23,867 nucleotides of DNA from a bacterium (GCA_021780625.1 JAJXYI010000107.1:1-23867); one strand, 5' to 3'; shown: positions 6,456-14,819, counted from the first letter of the stretch. The notes: generated by a model not told the origin, from the sequence alone. Numbers and translations are program-made.

Positions 6456-8888
6456 TCAGTCGCTCCGAAGCGCTTCCACGGGGTTCAGGCGCGCGGCGCG
6501 GCGGGAGGGGAGGAAGACGGCGAGGAAGACGACGGCGAGCATCAGGCCTGCGGCGGTCGTCGTGACGCTGAGCGACAGGGATCCCACTCCGAAGAGCACG
6601 CTTTGCATCGCGTGGCCGGTGAACCAGGTGCCGAGCACTCCAAGCACGACACCCACGACGAGGAGCTTGGCACCGAGGCTCAGGAATTGTCCGAGGATGT
6701 GCTGCGGCATCGCGCCGAGCGCCATGCGGACTCCAATCTCGCGCTGGCGCTGGGTCACGGCGTAGGCGAGCACGCCGTAGGTGCCGATCGCGGCGAGCAG
6801 CAGTGCGGCGGCCGCGAAGATACCGGCTAGGATCGCGGGCGAGCGGCGTGCGAGCAGGCTGTCGTCGATCCGAGCCTGCAAAGGCCGCAGGTCGTCAATC
6901 GGCAGCTCGGGATCCAGGTGGAGAATGGTCTTCTGCAACATCGGTCCCAGCGCCGCGGGTGGCAGGGTTGAGCGGACCAGCAGCGAAAAGTAGCCGTTGT
7001 AGAAATGGTTGTACGTAAAATACACCGCGCCGTGGCCGGCGGGCTCGGACAGGTCGTTCTGCTTCACGCTGGCGACGACGCCGATCACGGTGACCGCGTT
7101 GTCCTTGTTGACCGTGACATCCTGCGCGAGGCGGTGGCCGATCGGGTCGGCCCCTGGCCAGTAGTGGTCGGCGAAGGCCTGGTCGACCACGCCGACGCGC
7201 TCGGGACTTTGATCGTCGGCGTCGGTGAACAACCGGCCGCGCAGCAGCGGAATGTTCATCATGGGCCAATAGTCGGGGGTGACGGCAGCGAGGTAGTGGG
7301 CGCGAATGCTTTCGCCGGGCCGGAGCGTGTAGCCCTCGACGGTGATCGCGCTGTCGTTGGAGTTGTCGGTAAAGGGCAGGTTGGTGTCGATGGCGACGTG
7401 GGTGACACCCGGCAGGCTGCGGATGGCGGGCAGCAGCCGCGCGATGAAAGCGCAGCGGGCCTTGTCGTCCTTGTAGTTCTTCCACGGCAGGGCGATCCGG
7501 CCGGTGAGGATGTTTGTGGGGTCGAATCCCGCCGGCGTGCCGAGCACGCGTTGGAGGCTGACGCCTAGCAGGCCGGCGCCCGACAGGAGGACGAAGGCGA
7601 GCCCTATTTGTGCGACGATGAAGACGTGACGGAGGCGCTGGACTGCCTTGCTGAAGGTGCCGCCGCGCGACTCGGACTGGAGGGTCGACGCCAGGTTCGC
7701 GTGCAGGTTGTACCAGATGATCGGCGCGGCGAGGACGAGGCCGACGACGACGGCTCCGGCCAGCGACAGGGCTGCGAGGCGGGCGTCGAAATCGATGGTG
7801 GTGCCGAGCGGAAGCTGGTCGGCGCCCAGCGAGCGGAGCAGCCCGACTCCGAGCCAGCCGAGGACGAGGCCGAGCAGGCCGCTGATCACTGCGAGCACGG
7901 TGATTTCCGTGATGACGTCCGCGGCGATGTGCCAGCGGCCGGCGCCCAGGGCCTGGCGGATGGCGAGGTCCCTGGTGCGTCCGCTGGCTCGGATGAGGAG
8001 CAGGTTGGCGAGGTTGACCGCCCCGATGAGCAGCAGGGAGAGGACGCCGCACTGCAGCAGGAGCAGGGTGGGCTTGATCGACCTCACGAAGTCCGCGTGC
8101 AACGGACTGACGAGCGTGTGGTAGCCGACGCCCCTAATGACCGACGCGAGAGGATCGCTGGCAATCTGCTGGAGGTTGAAGGCGTTGATCTGGGTCTGAG
8201 CCTCGGCGAGCGTGGCGCCCGGAGCCAGGCGCGCGATCATCTGCCAGTTGTTGCTATGGCGGCGGTTCGGGAGGCGGTCGTCGGGAGAGCCAGAGGCGGG
8301 GCGGAAAAACTGGGCGCGGCTCGACAGGAAACGGAAATTCCGCGGCAAGACGCCGATCACCGTCACGGTGAGCCCGTCGTTAAGGAAGGTTTGGCCGAGC
8401 ACCTTGGGGTTGGCGGGAAAGTGACTGTGCCAGAAGGCATCGGTGATCACCGCGACCCCGTCGGTCTGGTAGGTCAGCTGGTCTTCGGAGAAACCGCGGC
8501 CCATCGCCAGCGGCACGCCGAGCGTCGAAAAGAATTCCGGCGAAACCCGTGCGGTCGGCACCCGGTTGGGCGAACCTGCGGCGCCGACGATGGCGCTGTC
8601 GTCGCGATAGATTGCGAGGGAGGAGAAGGCCTTGATGTTGCCGCGTCGCTCGAAGTAGTTGGGGTAGGACGCGGACGAGCGTTCGACGCCGGCGCCGGGG
8701 TAGGAGTTGAAGACCGTCACGAGGCGGTTGGCATCGGGAAAAGGCAGCGGTCGGACCAGGATGGCGTCGACCACTGCGAAGATCGCGAAATTGGCGCCCA
8801 GGCAGAGTGCCAGGGTCAGGATGGCTGTGGTCGTGAAACCGGGAGTCTGGCCGAGTTGGCGGAGGGCGTAGCGGATTTTACCGAGCAT
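6456..8888 (-). CDS. ADOP-type ABC transporter permease (MacB/FtsX duplicated)
   Basis: An 810-residue inner-membrane permease with two MacB_PCD-FtsX modules in one chain, the arrangement of the 'acidobacterial duplicated orphan permease' (ADOP) family. TM1 is near residues 17-40 (FTTTAILTLALCLGANFAIF, VVDAIL). A periplasmic domain follows to ~270 (FFSTLGVPLAMGRGFSEDQ). The first FtsX block is near 275-400 (NLANLLLIRASGRTRDLAIR, QALGAGRW). A second periplasmic module begins near 430, and the last FtsX block is near 690-800 (RQREIGVRMALGAMPQHILG), ending LNPVEALRSD. The length fits the family. No ATPase gene lies nearby, which is normal for orphan ADOPs; they are thought to act in mechanotransmission or efflux with a distant ATPase. 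It is the second gene on the minus strand after tetR, with a 381-bp gap, so not obviously co-transcribed. No SD is visible. Confidence 0.92.
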   Translation of the reverse strand: MLGKIRYALRQLGQTPGFTTTAILTLALCLGANFAIFAVVDAILVRPLPFPDANRLVTVFNSYPGAGVERSSASYPNYFERRGNIKAFSSLAIYRDDSAIVGAAGSPNRVPTARVSPEFFSTLGVPLAMGRGFSEDQLTYQTDGVAVITDAFWHSHFPANPKVLGQTFLNDGLTVTVIGVLPRNFRFLSSRAQFFRPASGSPDDRLPNRRHSNNWQMIARLAPGATLAEAQTQINAFNLQQIASDPLASVIRGVGYHTLVSPLHADFVRSIKPTLLLLQCGVLSLLLIGAVNLANLLLIRASGRTRDLAIRQALGAGRWHIAADVITEITVLAVISGLLGLVLGWLGVGLLRSLGADQLPLGTTIDFDARLAALSLAGAVVVGLVLAAPIIWYNLHANLASTLQSESRGGTFSKAVQRLRHVFIVAQIGLAFVLLSGAGLLGVSLQRVLGTPAGFDPTNILTGRIALPWKNYKDDKARCAFIARLLPAIRSLPGVTHVAIDTNLPFTDNSNDSAITVEGYTLRPGESIRAHYLAAVTPDYWPMMNIPLLRGRLFTDADDQSPERVGVVDQAFADHYWPGADPIGHRLAQDVTVNKDNAVTVIGVVASVKQNDLSEPAGHGAVYFTYNHFYNGYFSLLVRSTLPPAALGPMLQKTILHLDPELPIDDLRPLQARIDDSLLARRSPAILAGIFAAAALLLAAIGTYGVLAYAVTQRQREIGVRMALGAMPQHILGQFLSLGAKLLVVGVVLGVLGTWFTGHAMQSVLFGVGSLSLSVTTTAAGLMLAVVFLAVFLPSRRAARLNPVEALRSD

Positions 8889-9269
8889 GGAAGGCTGGGG
8901 TCAGTGACTGCGTGAGTCGAAAAAACGGTGCTGCGGGGCCCGTGGTGCTAGGGGACGAGGGTGGACAGGCGACCGGCTGGGGAGCGCCGAGCATAGGCGA
9001 CTCCGGCGGGACGGGTACGGGATGCCTTCGCCGCCAGATTTGGGGCGGGGAGGGGAGCGCCGTGCTGCGGGCGGCGGGGGTTGGAAGTGCATGGAGGGGG
9101 CCGTCGGACAGCTGAACAACCCAGTCCCCGGGCCGAAAGTTACAGACGATTCGGGGGGGCCTGGCGTCGCCGGGAGGGATAGCGCGGGTACGGCAGCGGC
9201 CAGGGGGCGGGAAGCGGACTCCCGTCCAAAACGACGCAGGGTTTTTCCAAAAACGGAATGGCGGCGGGT
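8889..9269. other. 381-bp gap between tetR and the ADOP permease
   Basis: No supportable gene is seen. The plus-strand open frames here are GC-rich shadows without family resemblance. GTTTT-TCCA-AAAAC at 9241-9254 is a small AT hairpin 16 bases past the tetR stop and might contribute to its termination. The remaining sequence presumably carries the permease promoter, which I cannot pinpoint. Confidence 0.5.
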
Positions 9270-9902
9270 CTAAGGAGTGCGGCGATGCCCCGGCGCTTTT
9301 GAGCGGACGTGCTTGGGGAGGGCCGCGTCGACGAGAGTGAGCGCGGCGGTGCGGGCGTCGGCGGCGGCTTTGGCGTCGCCGAAGGTGTGGGCGCTCACGA
9401 TGGCTCCTTCGAGCAGGAGGTAAATCTGGCGGGCGAGTGGCTGGGGGCCGGCGACGCCGAGTTCGGTGAGGAGGCGGGCGAGCGTGGTGATGAGCGCGGC
9501 CTTATGGCGCACCACGGCCTGGTGCACCGGCGAACTCCCGTTAGGATATTCGGCCACCGCCCGGATAAAGGCGCAGCCGTTGAAATCCGTCGTGCGAAAC
9601 CAATCCGCGTAGGACTCCAGGAGGGCGGCAAAACGGTCCCTCGGCGCGTTGCCGGCCTTCGCGATCATTGCGTCCTGCCGAGCACGGACTTCCGCGCTCC
9701 GTCGCTCGAGCGCGGCGACGATCAGTTCGTCCTTCGAGGCGAAGTGATGGTACAGCGTCATCTTTGCCAGGCCCGCCTCGGCGAGGATCGTGTCGATCCC
9801 GACCGCGTGGAAGCCGTCGCGATAGAACAGACGGAAGGCCGTGTCGAGCAGTAGGTCGCGCTTCGGAGTGCTCGGGCGTGCGCCCGCGGTGGAGGAGGAC
9901 AT
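9270..9902 (-). CDS. TetR-family transcriptional repressor
   Basis: A 210-residue one-component regulator. Residues ~14-60 are a classic TetR N-terminal helix-turn-helix (LLDTAFRLFYRDGFHAVGID followed by TILAEAGLAKMTLYHHFASK and DELI). Residues ~75-200 are an all-helical ligand domain (DRFAALLESYADWFRTTDFN; FIRAVAEYPNG) like that of NemR/AcrR-type proteins that sense electrophiles or small hydrophobics. The start at 9902 is chosen because it begins just before the HTH; upstream codons in this frame run through the operators and the divergent gene. It is transcribed divergently from the DsrE-like gene. Two matching palindromes lie in the shared region, so it very likely controls itself and its neighbours. 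The ligand is unknown. Confidence 0.93.
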   Translation of the reverse strand: MSSSTAGARPSTPKRDLLLDTAFRLFYRDGFHAVGIDTILAEAGLAKMTLYHHFASKDELIVAALERRSAEVRARQDAMIAKAGNAPRDRFAALLESYADWFRTTDFNGCAFIRAVAEYPNGSSPVHQAVVRHKAALITTLARLLTELGVAGPQPLARQIYLLLEGAIVSAHTFGDAKAAADARTAALTLVDAALPKHVRSKAPGHRRTP

Positions 9903-9939
9903 GCCCGTAGCGTAGGAGGAGATGAGTGGGAGGCAATGG

Positions 9940-9955
9940 TAGACAGACCAGTCTA
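9940..9955. promoter_or_regulatory. Operator 1 for the TetR regulator
   Basis: TAGACAGACCAGTCTA is an inverted repeat with half-sites TAGAC/GTCTA. It lies 38 bp upstream of the tetR start and closely matches the second palindrome 35 bp away. The shape resembles the TAGACC-N4-GGTCTA box known for NemR-type regulators. Its position suggests autorepression of tetR. Confidence 0.75.
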
Positions 9956-9963
9956 AATAAAAC

Positions 9964-9992
9964 TTGACGCGGATTAGACGGACCTGTCTAAC
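9964..9992 (+). promoter_or_regulatory. Promoter of the DsrE-PNPOx genes overlapping operator 2
   Basis: TTGACG (9964-9969) is a near-consensus -35. Seventeen bases later TCTAAC (9987-9992) is an acceptable -10 (four of six). Operator 2 fills the spacer and overlaps the -10, so a bound repressor would directly exclude RNA polymerase. The predicted leader is roughly 40 nt. Confidence 0.55.
9974..9991. promoter_or_regulatory. Operator 2 for the TetR regulator
   Basis: TTAGACGGACCTGTCTAA is an 18-bp palindrome. Its core TAGACGGACCTGTCTA shares 14 of 16 bases with operator 1. It lies within the putative promoter of the plus-strand genes. The centre-to-centre distance of 35 bp is between three and four helical turns. 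Confidence 0.8.
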
Positions 9993-10040
9993 CGTATCTC
10001 GCCGCGGCACGGAATTCCCCGGAGGTGCGGCAAAATCATC

Positions 10041-10415
10041 ATGAAGATCGCAATCATCATTCTCACTGACCCGAAGGCCGGCACCGAAGAAGCCACGACT
10101 CGCGCGATGAACGCGCTTGCGATGGCCGAGGAGTGCAAGCGCGAGGGAGACGAGGTCGAAATTGTCTTTGCGGGCACGGGCACGCGCTGGCCGGCGGAGT
10201 TCGGTAAGCTCGGGCATCGCGGCAACGCGCGCTACAACGCTGTGCGGGACCTCGTGAAGGGGGCGTCGCGCGGCTGTGCGATCCGAAACGACGCCGTCGC
10301 GGGGCTCGAGGCTGCGGGCGTGCCGCTGCTGGCGGACAATCCGGCGGAAGGCACGCCGGGGCTGGCGAGCCTGCGCCGCTACTACGCCGATGGGTGGCAG
10401 GTGGCGCTCTTCTGA
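10041..10415 (+). CDS. DsrE-family-like small protein
   Basis: A 124-residue cytoplasmic protein with the alpha/beta fold pattern of DsrE/DsrF-like proteins: an N-terminal strand (MKIAIIILTDPKAGTEEATT), 'MAEECKREGDEVEIVFAGTG' as helix plus strand, and a conserved-position cysteine at residue 79 (ASRGCAIRNDAVAG). It ends in 'YYADGWQVALF'. DsrE relatives handle persulfide sulfur on a cysteine, but many members are uncharacterised, so sulfur chemistry is not proven here. The ATG at 10041 is preceded by GGAGGT (10021-10026), with a long 14-nt spacer. It is the first gene under the operator-promoter, divergent from tetR, and is followed 82 nt later by the flavoprotein gene. Confidence 0.8.
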   Translation: MKIAIIILTDPKAGTEEATTRAMNALAMAEECKREGDEVEIVFAGTGTRWPAEFGKLGHRGNARYNAVRDLVKGASRGCAIRNDAVAGLEAAGVPLLADNPAEGTPGLASLRRYYADGWQVALF

Positions 10416-10497
10416 CTACGGAGGCGGACGGTCGGCACGGGAAGGCCGGGGCCGTCCGCGTGGTTCATCCGAGTCTCCAACACATTTTAATCACGCC

Positions 10498-11088
10498 ATG
10501 CGTCACGCCTATCTGCGAACTCTTCAGACACCCTCCGTCGCCCGCGTCCAGGAGGGGGCCTATGGACGGTCGCGCCCCGTGCCGCCCGAGAATGGCGCCC
10601 CGCAGCCGATGGGAGCGGAGGAGGCGGCATTCATCGCCGCGCGGGACAGCTTTTACCTCGCGAGCGTCGGTGAAACCGGGTGGCCGTACGTTCAGCACCG
10701 GGGCGGACCGAAGGGTTTCCTGCGGATCCTTGGACCGACGCAGCTGGCGTTTCCCGACTACTCGGGCAACCGGCAGTTGATCAGCGCGGGCAATGTGGCG
10801 TCGGTGGGGCGGGTGTCGCTGTTTCTGATGGATTATCCGGCCCGCGAGCGTCTGAAAATCCTGGGCACCTGCCGAATCGTTCCGGTGGCGGTGGCGCCCG
10901 CGTTCGACCTGCTGCCTGACGAGCCGAAGCAGGAGCGGGTGTTTGTGGTGGACGTGCTCGGCTTCGACTGGAACTGCCCGAAGCACATCATGCCCCGCTA
11001 TACGGCCGAAGAGGTCGAGGCGGTGGTGCGCCCGCTTCGGGAGCGCATTGCGGAACTCGAGGCAAAGCTGGCTGCGACGGGACCATGA
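10498..11088 (+). CDS. PNPOx-like FMN-binding family protein
   Basis: A 196-residue protein of the pyridoxamine 5'-phosphate oxidase-like split-barrel superfamily. Recognisable blocks are 'FIAARDSFYLASVGETGWPY' (near residues 42-61), 'QHRGGPKGFLRILGPTQLAF', 'DYSGNRQLISAGNVA' and 'RERLKILGTCRIVP', the layout of flavin- or nucleotide-binding proteins in this group. The C-terminus is a charged helix (YTAEEVEAVVRPLRERIAEL). Known relatives bind FMN or F420 and reduce or sense small substrates; the specific reaction here is unknown. ATG 10498 is used because upstream sequence in this frame overlaps the DsrE-like gene and lacks family similarity. There is no SD. It is likely co-transcribed with the DsrE-like gene under TetR control. 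Confidence 0.88.
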   Translation: MRHAYLRTLQTPSVARVQEGAYGRSRPVPPENGAPQPMGAEEAAFIAARDSFYLASVGETGWPYVQHRGGPKGFLRILGPTQLAFPDYSGNRQLISAGNVASVGRVSLFLMDYPARERLKILGTCRIVPVAVAPAFDLLPDEPKQERVFVVDVLGFDWNCPKHIMPRYTAEEVEAVVRPLRERIAELEAKLAATGP

Positions 11089-11098
11089 ACTCAAGTTG

Positions 11099-11219
11099 AC
11101 AGGGATGGAAGGGATGAGGGATCGGAGGACGGAGGTCAGAAGGCGGAGGGTGTTCGCGGTTGATCGTGAGCTTTCACCCACATCTTTCGCCTGCCCAAAG
11201 GCATCCCTTCCATGTCTGT
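11099..11219. repeat. Inverted-repeat element between PNPOx and araC genes
   Basis: ACAGGGATGGAAGGGATG (11099-11116) and CATCCCTTCCATGTCTGT (11202-11219) are inverted copies, 16 of 18 matching with a perfect 12-bp core. The loop of 85 nt includes a purine-rich run (GGGATCGGAGGACGGAGGTC and on). It lies in the convergent gap after the flavoprotein gene. It may be a small non-autonomous repeat or a bidirectional terminator. No coding content is seen. Confidence 0.55.
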
Positions 11220-11281
11220 GAAATCAAGGTCTTGGCGTTTTGGCGCAGCATTCTGTTCCATTCATCTATCGAATAGTGGAA

Positions 11282-12196
11282 TCAGCCCTTGACCGCCTTG
11301 CGGTAGGCGCGCGGGGAGGCGCCCATGATGCGGCGGAAGCAGCGGCTGAAATAGTAGGGATCGTCGAAGCCCGACTTCGTGGCGATGTCGGCGACGGAGG
11401 CGTCCGTGGAGTCGAGCAATCGGCAGGCGAGGCGGATGCGTTGGCGAATGAGGAAGTCGATTGGCGCGTAGCCGCTGAGGCGTTTGAAGATCGCGCAGAA
11501 GTGGGGCACGGAGAGCCCGGCGCGGGTGGCGAGTTCTTCGAGCCGAAAAGGCCGCAGGGGATCGGACGCCAGGGCATCGCGCACCGCCGCCGCGCGTTCC
11601 TTCGCCGAGCGCGCCGCGCCGGCGGAGGCCCCGGCATCGACGAGGCCGCTGAAGGCTGAGCGCAACTGGACGCCCGCGGCGACCAGATCTGCGACAGCGT
11701 AGCCGCGCTCAAGGCGTGCGTAGATGCGGTCGAGGCCGAGATCGGCGAGGAGTTCGGGGGCGAACGAACGGAGTCCGAATGGCATCCGGTCCGCCCAGCC
11801 CAATTCCTTTTGCCAGCTGACGACGTCGTTTCCCTGGAAATGCACCCATACGATCGTCCATGGATCGTCGGGGTCGGCACCGTAGGCATGCGGCGTGCGA
11901 GCGGGCAGCCAGAGGGCGTCCCCCGCGGTCAGCGCCGCAGAACGCTCGCGACTTCGCACCCAACCGTTTCCCTTGAGACAAAAGATCAGAAGGTGGGTCT
12001 CCGCGCCGGCGGGGCGGCCGACGTTGTGTCCGGCGGCGACTGGGAAATAGCCGGCGTCGGTGACGAGCAGACTCCTGAGCAGCGGATGCGCAAGCGAGGT
12101 GCTCCTGACGGGCGCGGGCAGCACGAACAGATGCTGGCCCGCAAATCCTTCGGGACGGGCGCGACGGAGTGGGCGAGCGGGAGATTGGTCCGGCAT
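11282..12196 (-). CDS. AraC-family transcriptional regulator
   Basis: A 304-residue sugar-type regulator. Residues ~40-120 form a cupin-like AraC ligand-binding domain ('HLLIFCLKGNGWVRSRERSA', 'LTAGDALWLPARTPHAYGAD'). The last ~90 residues carry two helix-turn-helices: 'RLEELATRAGLSVPHFCAIF' with 'FKRLSGYAPIDFLIRQRI', then 'SVADIATKSGFDDPYYFSRC' with 'FRRIMGASPRAYRK', the AraC signature. The start at 12196 gives a typical length. It is divergent from the GH35 gene with ~125 bp between starts, so it most likely activates the glycoside operon in response to a sugar. The inducer is unknown. No SD is visible. Confidence 0.93.
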   Translation of the reverse strand: MPDQSPARPLRRARPEGFAGQHLFVLPAPVRSTSLAHPLLRSLLVTDAGYFPVAAGHNVGRPAGAETHLLIFCLKGNGWVRSRERSAALTAGDALWLPARTPHAYGADPDDPWTIVWVHFQGNDVVSWQKELGWADRMPFGLRSFAPELLADLGLDRIYARLERGYAVADLVAAGVQLRSAFSGLVDAGASAGAARSAKERAAAVRDALASDPLRPFRLEELATRAGLSVPHFCAIFKRLSGYAPIDFLIRQRIRLACRLLDSTDASVADIATKSGFDDPYYFSRCFRRIMGASPRAYRKAVKG

Positions 12197-12320
12197 GGGC
12201 GGCGGGGCGGGCGGAGACGAATTCTTAGAAAAACATAAAATCGTCCAGGTTATTCATAATCGGCTCCATGGAGGCGAGGGCCGATTGGTGCTAAGGTGGG
12301 ACATCCCCGAATCCCTTGCC
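12197..12320. promoter_or_regulatory. Divergent promoter region, araC and glycoside operon
   Basis: This is a 124-bp region between two divergent genes, AT-rich at 12221-12260 in a GC-rich background. CATAAT (12255-12260) is a good -10 for the plus-strand operon, but no good -35 lies 17 bp upstream (AACATA). That is what an activator-dependent AraC-type promoter would look like. I see no clear direct-repeat AraC site. Confidence 0.45.
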
Positions 12321-14777
12321 ATGTACCGTCCGCTCCGGATTTCGCCCCGATGCGTCCTGAGGATGGCCGCCCTAGTCTCCCTGGCGCTGCTAGCCTGGCC
12401 CACGCAGGTGTGCGGCCAGACGGTCACGATTAGTGCGACGGTGCCGCCGCCAACCAAGTCTCTGCCGTTTCCCGCGGGCGGGATCTCGTCGGAAGGTGTC
12501 ACGCTCTCGGTGAACAACCGTTATTTTTCCCGGAACGGACGGCCCTGGTTTCCGGTAATGGGCGAGTTTCATTTCGCGCGATATCCCGCCGAAGAGTGGG
12601 AGCGCGAGCTGCTCAAGATGAAGGCGGGCGGCGTGGACATCGTTTCGACCTATGTCTTCTGGATCTTCCATGAAGAGGGGCGGGGCGTATTCGACTGGCG
12701 GGGACGCCGCGACCTGCGGCGCTTCGTGGGGCTGTGTGCGAAGCACGGCCTGCTGGTGTGGCTTCGCGTGGGTCCGTGGGATCACGGGGAGGTGCGCAAT
12801 GGCGGGTTCCCGGACTGGTTGGTGAAGGGCAGGACCCGCACGAACGATCCCGCCTACCTGGCGGAGGTGCGGACTTTTTTCGACGAGATCGGTCGGCAGG
12901 TGCGCGGCGAGTTTTGGAAGGACGGCGGCCCGATTGTCGGAATCCAGTTGGAGAACGAGTATCGGGCGTCCCGGGGCGGCGTGGAGCACATGGACACGCT
13001 GCTGCGCCTCGCGCAGGAGGCGGGCCTGGTCGCCCCGTTTACCAGCGCGACCGGTTGGGATCACGCGGTGGTCCCTCCGTCCGGGTTTCTCCCGGTGTTT
13101 GGCGGGTATTCCGCGCAGTTCTGGAGCGCGAGCCGCCAGGAGCTTACACCCAATCCGAACTTTTTTTTCACCCCGATCCGCGCCGAGGACAATGTCGGCC
13201 CGGACCTGAAGCCGAAGGACCGGGCGTATCAGGCGCGCTATGACGGGTTGCCGTTTTTGACTGCCGAGATGGGAGGCGGCATGGCGACGGCCTATCACCG
13301 GCGTCCGGTGGTCGGTGCGCCGGACGTCGTTGTGCCCGACTACATCAAGGTGGGCTCCGGCATCGCGCTCCTGGGCACCTATATGTATCACGGCGGCACG
13401 AACCCGGATGGCGGGGTGCCGATGGAGGAGTCGCTCCAAACCTGGCATGGCTTCAACGACCTCGAGCAGAAATCCTACGACTTCCAGGCGCCGCTGGGGG
13501 AGTTCGGGCAGGTGCGGGCGAGCTATCGCTGGATGCGCCTGCTGAACCTGTTCCTCGCGGACTTCGGCGACCGCATCGCACCGATGGTGACGGACTACCC
13601 GGCGGTCCGGCCTTCCGGGCTTGCGGACCGTACGACGCCCCGCGTGGCGTTCCGCGGAGGCGGCGACGCGGGGTTTCTGTTTATCAACACGTACCAGAGG
13701 CATTACCCGTTGCCGGGCCTCCAGGGATTTCAGGCGAGACTCGAACTAAGGTCGGGCGCGCTGCTCGTGCCAACGAAGCCGGTGGATGTGCCGGCGGGCG
13801 CCTGCGTGTTTTGGCCCGTGAATTTTGACCTGGAGGGGACGAACCTCGTGTATGCGACGGCGGAGCCGGTGTGCAGGCTGCGCGCGGAACATCTTTTCGT
13901 GTTTGCCGAGCAGCCGGGGGTGCGGGCGGTGTTTGCCTTTCCTGGGGACGGCGTGACGGTGAGTGCGCAGGGGGGGCGGGTGCGAGAGCAGGGCGGGCTC
14001 CGGTTGGTGGAAGACCTACACCCTGGGCGGGACGCCTGCATCATTCTCCGCCGCGCGGGTCGGCCCGACGTGCGCATCGTGATGCTCTCGCGGCGGGACG
14101 CGCTGGATTTGTCTAAACTCCGTCTTGGCGGCGTGGAGCGGCTGTGCCTCTCACGGGCCGACGTGTTCGCGGACGGGGTGCGGCTCCATTTGGGTGCGGC
14201 GGATCCGGCCGACCTGCGCGCCGCCCTGTATCCGGCTCCGGCGGCCACGTCGGAGGGATTCCGCGCCGAGGGGGACGACGGACTGTTTTCGGTGTATGTG
14301 GCGGCGGTTGGAAAAACGGCGACACCCCGGGCGGAGGTCAGCCTGCTTCGGGAGGCCGGTCCGGCACCGGCGATTCGGATGAATCCAAAGCGGCGGATTC
14401 CGCTGGCACCTCCGAATTCCGCGTGGGCGGGCGCGGCGGCCTGGCGGATTCGGTTGCCCGAGGCGCTTGTCGAGGCGCCGGGGCGTACGCTGCTCTGCAT
14501 CCGCTACGAGGGTGACGTCGCGCGGCTTTACGCGGGCGGGCGCCTGGTGGAGGACAACTTTTACAAGGGAACCTCGCTCGAGTTCGGGCTCTGGCGGCTC
14601 ACCGCGGCCGAGCGGCGGGCCGGCTTGACCCTCGAGGTGCTCCCGCTGAGGCGCGACGCTCCGATCTATCTTCCTCGGGCGGCCTGGCCCGACTTCGGTT
14701 CGGGAACGCAGGTTGCGACGCTCCGGCGAGTGTCGTTGGTCGACCGATACGAGGCGGCGATGGATTTCTCCCGATGA
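12321..14777 (+). CDS. GH35 beta-galactosidase, secreted
   Basis: An 818-residue glycoside hydrolase family 35 enzyme that should release terminal beta-galactose. ATG 12321 gives a signal peptide (MYRPLRISPRCVLRMAALVS, LALLAWPTQVCGQ). ATG 12363 is an in-frame alternative that also keeps it. Sequence upstream overlaps the araC gene and is not family-like. The TIM barrel starts with 'PVMGEFHFARYPAEEWEREL' and 'YVFWIFHEEGRGVFDW'. The acid/base is Glu213 in 'GIQLENEY' and the nucleophile Glu316 in 'LTAEMGGGM', both where GH35 enzymes place them. The C-terminal ~350 residues are beta-rich accessory domains. It is the first gene of the operon, 42 nt before the DUF5107 gene. Exact linkage and substrate cannot be told; the loosely conserved 'AEMGGGM' replaces the SE(F/W) of eukaryotic enzymes. 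Confidence 0.92.
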   Translation: MYRPLRISPRCVLRMAALVSLALLAWPTQVCGQTVTISATVPPPTKSLPFPAGGISSEGVTLSVNNRYFSRNGRPWFPVMGEFHFARYPAEEWERELLKMKAGGVDIVSTYVFWIFHEEGRGVFDWRGRRDLRRFVGLCAKHGLLVWLRVGPWDHGEVRNGGFPDWLVKGRTRTNDPAYLAEVRTFFDEIGRQVRGEFWKDGGPIVGIQLENEYRASRGGVEHMDTLLRLAQEAGLVAPFTSATGWDHAVVPPSGFLPVFGGYSAQFWSASRQELTPNPNFFFTPIRAEDNVGPDLKPKDRAYQARYDGLPFLTAEMGGGMATAYHRRPVVGAPDVVVPDYIKVGSGIALLGTYMYHGGTNPDGGVPMEESLQTWHGFNDLEQKSYDFQAPLGEFGQVRASYRWMRLLNLFLADFGDRIAPMVTDYPAVRPSGLADRTTPRVAFRGGGDAGFLFINTYQRHYPLPGLQGFQARLELRSGALLVPTKPVDVPAGACVFWPVNFDLEGTNLVYATAEPVCRLRAEHLFVFAEQPGVRAVFAFPGDGVTVSAQGGRVREQGGLRLVEDLHPGRDACIILRRAGRPDVRIVMLSRRDALDLSKLRLGGVERLCLSRADVFADGVRLHLGAADPADLRAALYPAPAATSEGFRAEGDDGLFSVYVAAVGKTATPRAEVSLLREAGPAPAIRMNPKRRIPLAPPNSAWAGAAAWRIRLPEALVEAPGRTLLCIRYEGDVARLYAGGRLVEDNFYKGTSLEFGLWRLTAAERRAGLTLEVLPLRRDAPIYLPRAAWPDFGSGTQVATLRRVSLVDRYEAAMDFSR

Positions 14778-14819
14778 GCCGGCGTCCCCGGTGCGACCGC
14801 TGAAACAACTTCGTTCATC

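Noticed and set aside
7608..8915. 435-codon plus-strand frame opposite the ADOP permease
   Set aside because: Composition is dominated by Asp, Glu, Gly and Arg as expected of an antisense GC-rich shadow; the minus-strand permease is unambiguous.
9903..10217. N-terminal extension of the TetR frame
   Set aside because: It would run through both operators, the promoter and the divergent DsrE-like gene; the HTH begins normally after the start at 9902.
12060..12320. N-terminal extension of the GH35 frame
   Set aside because: It overlaps the araC gene on the other strand and would bury the signal peptide; ATG 12321 is the natural start.
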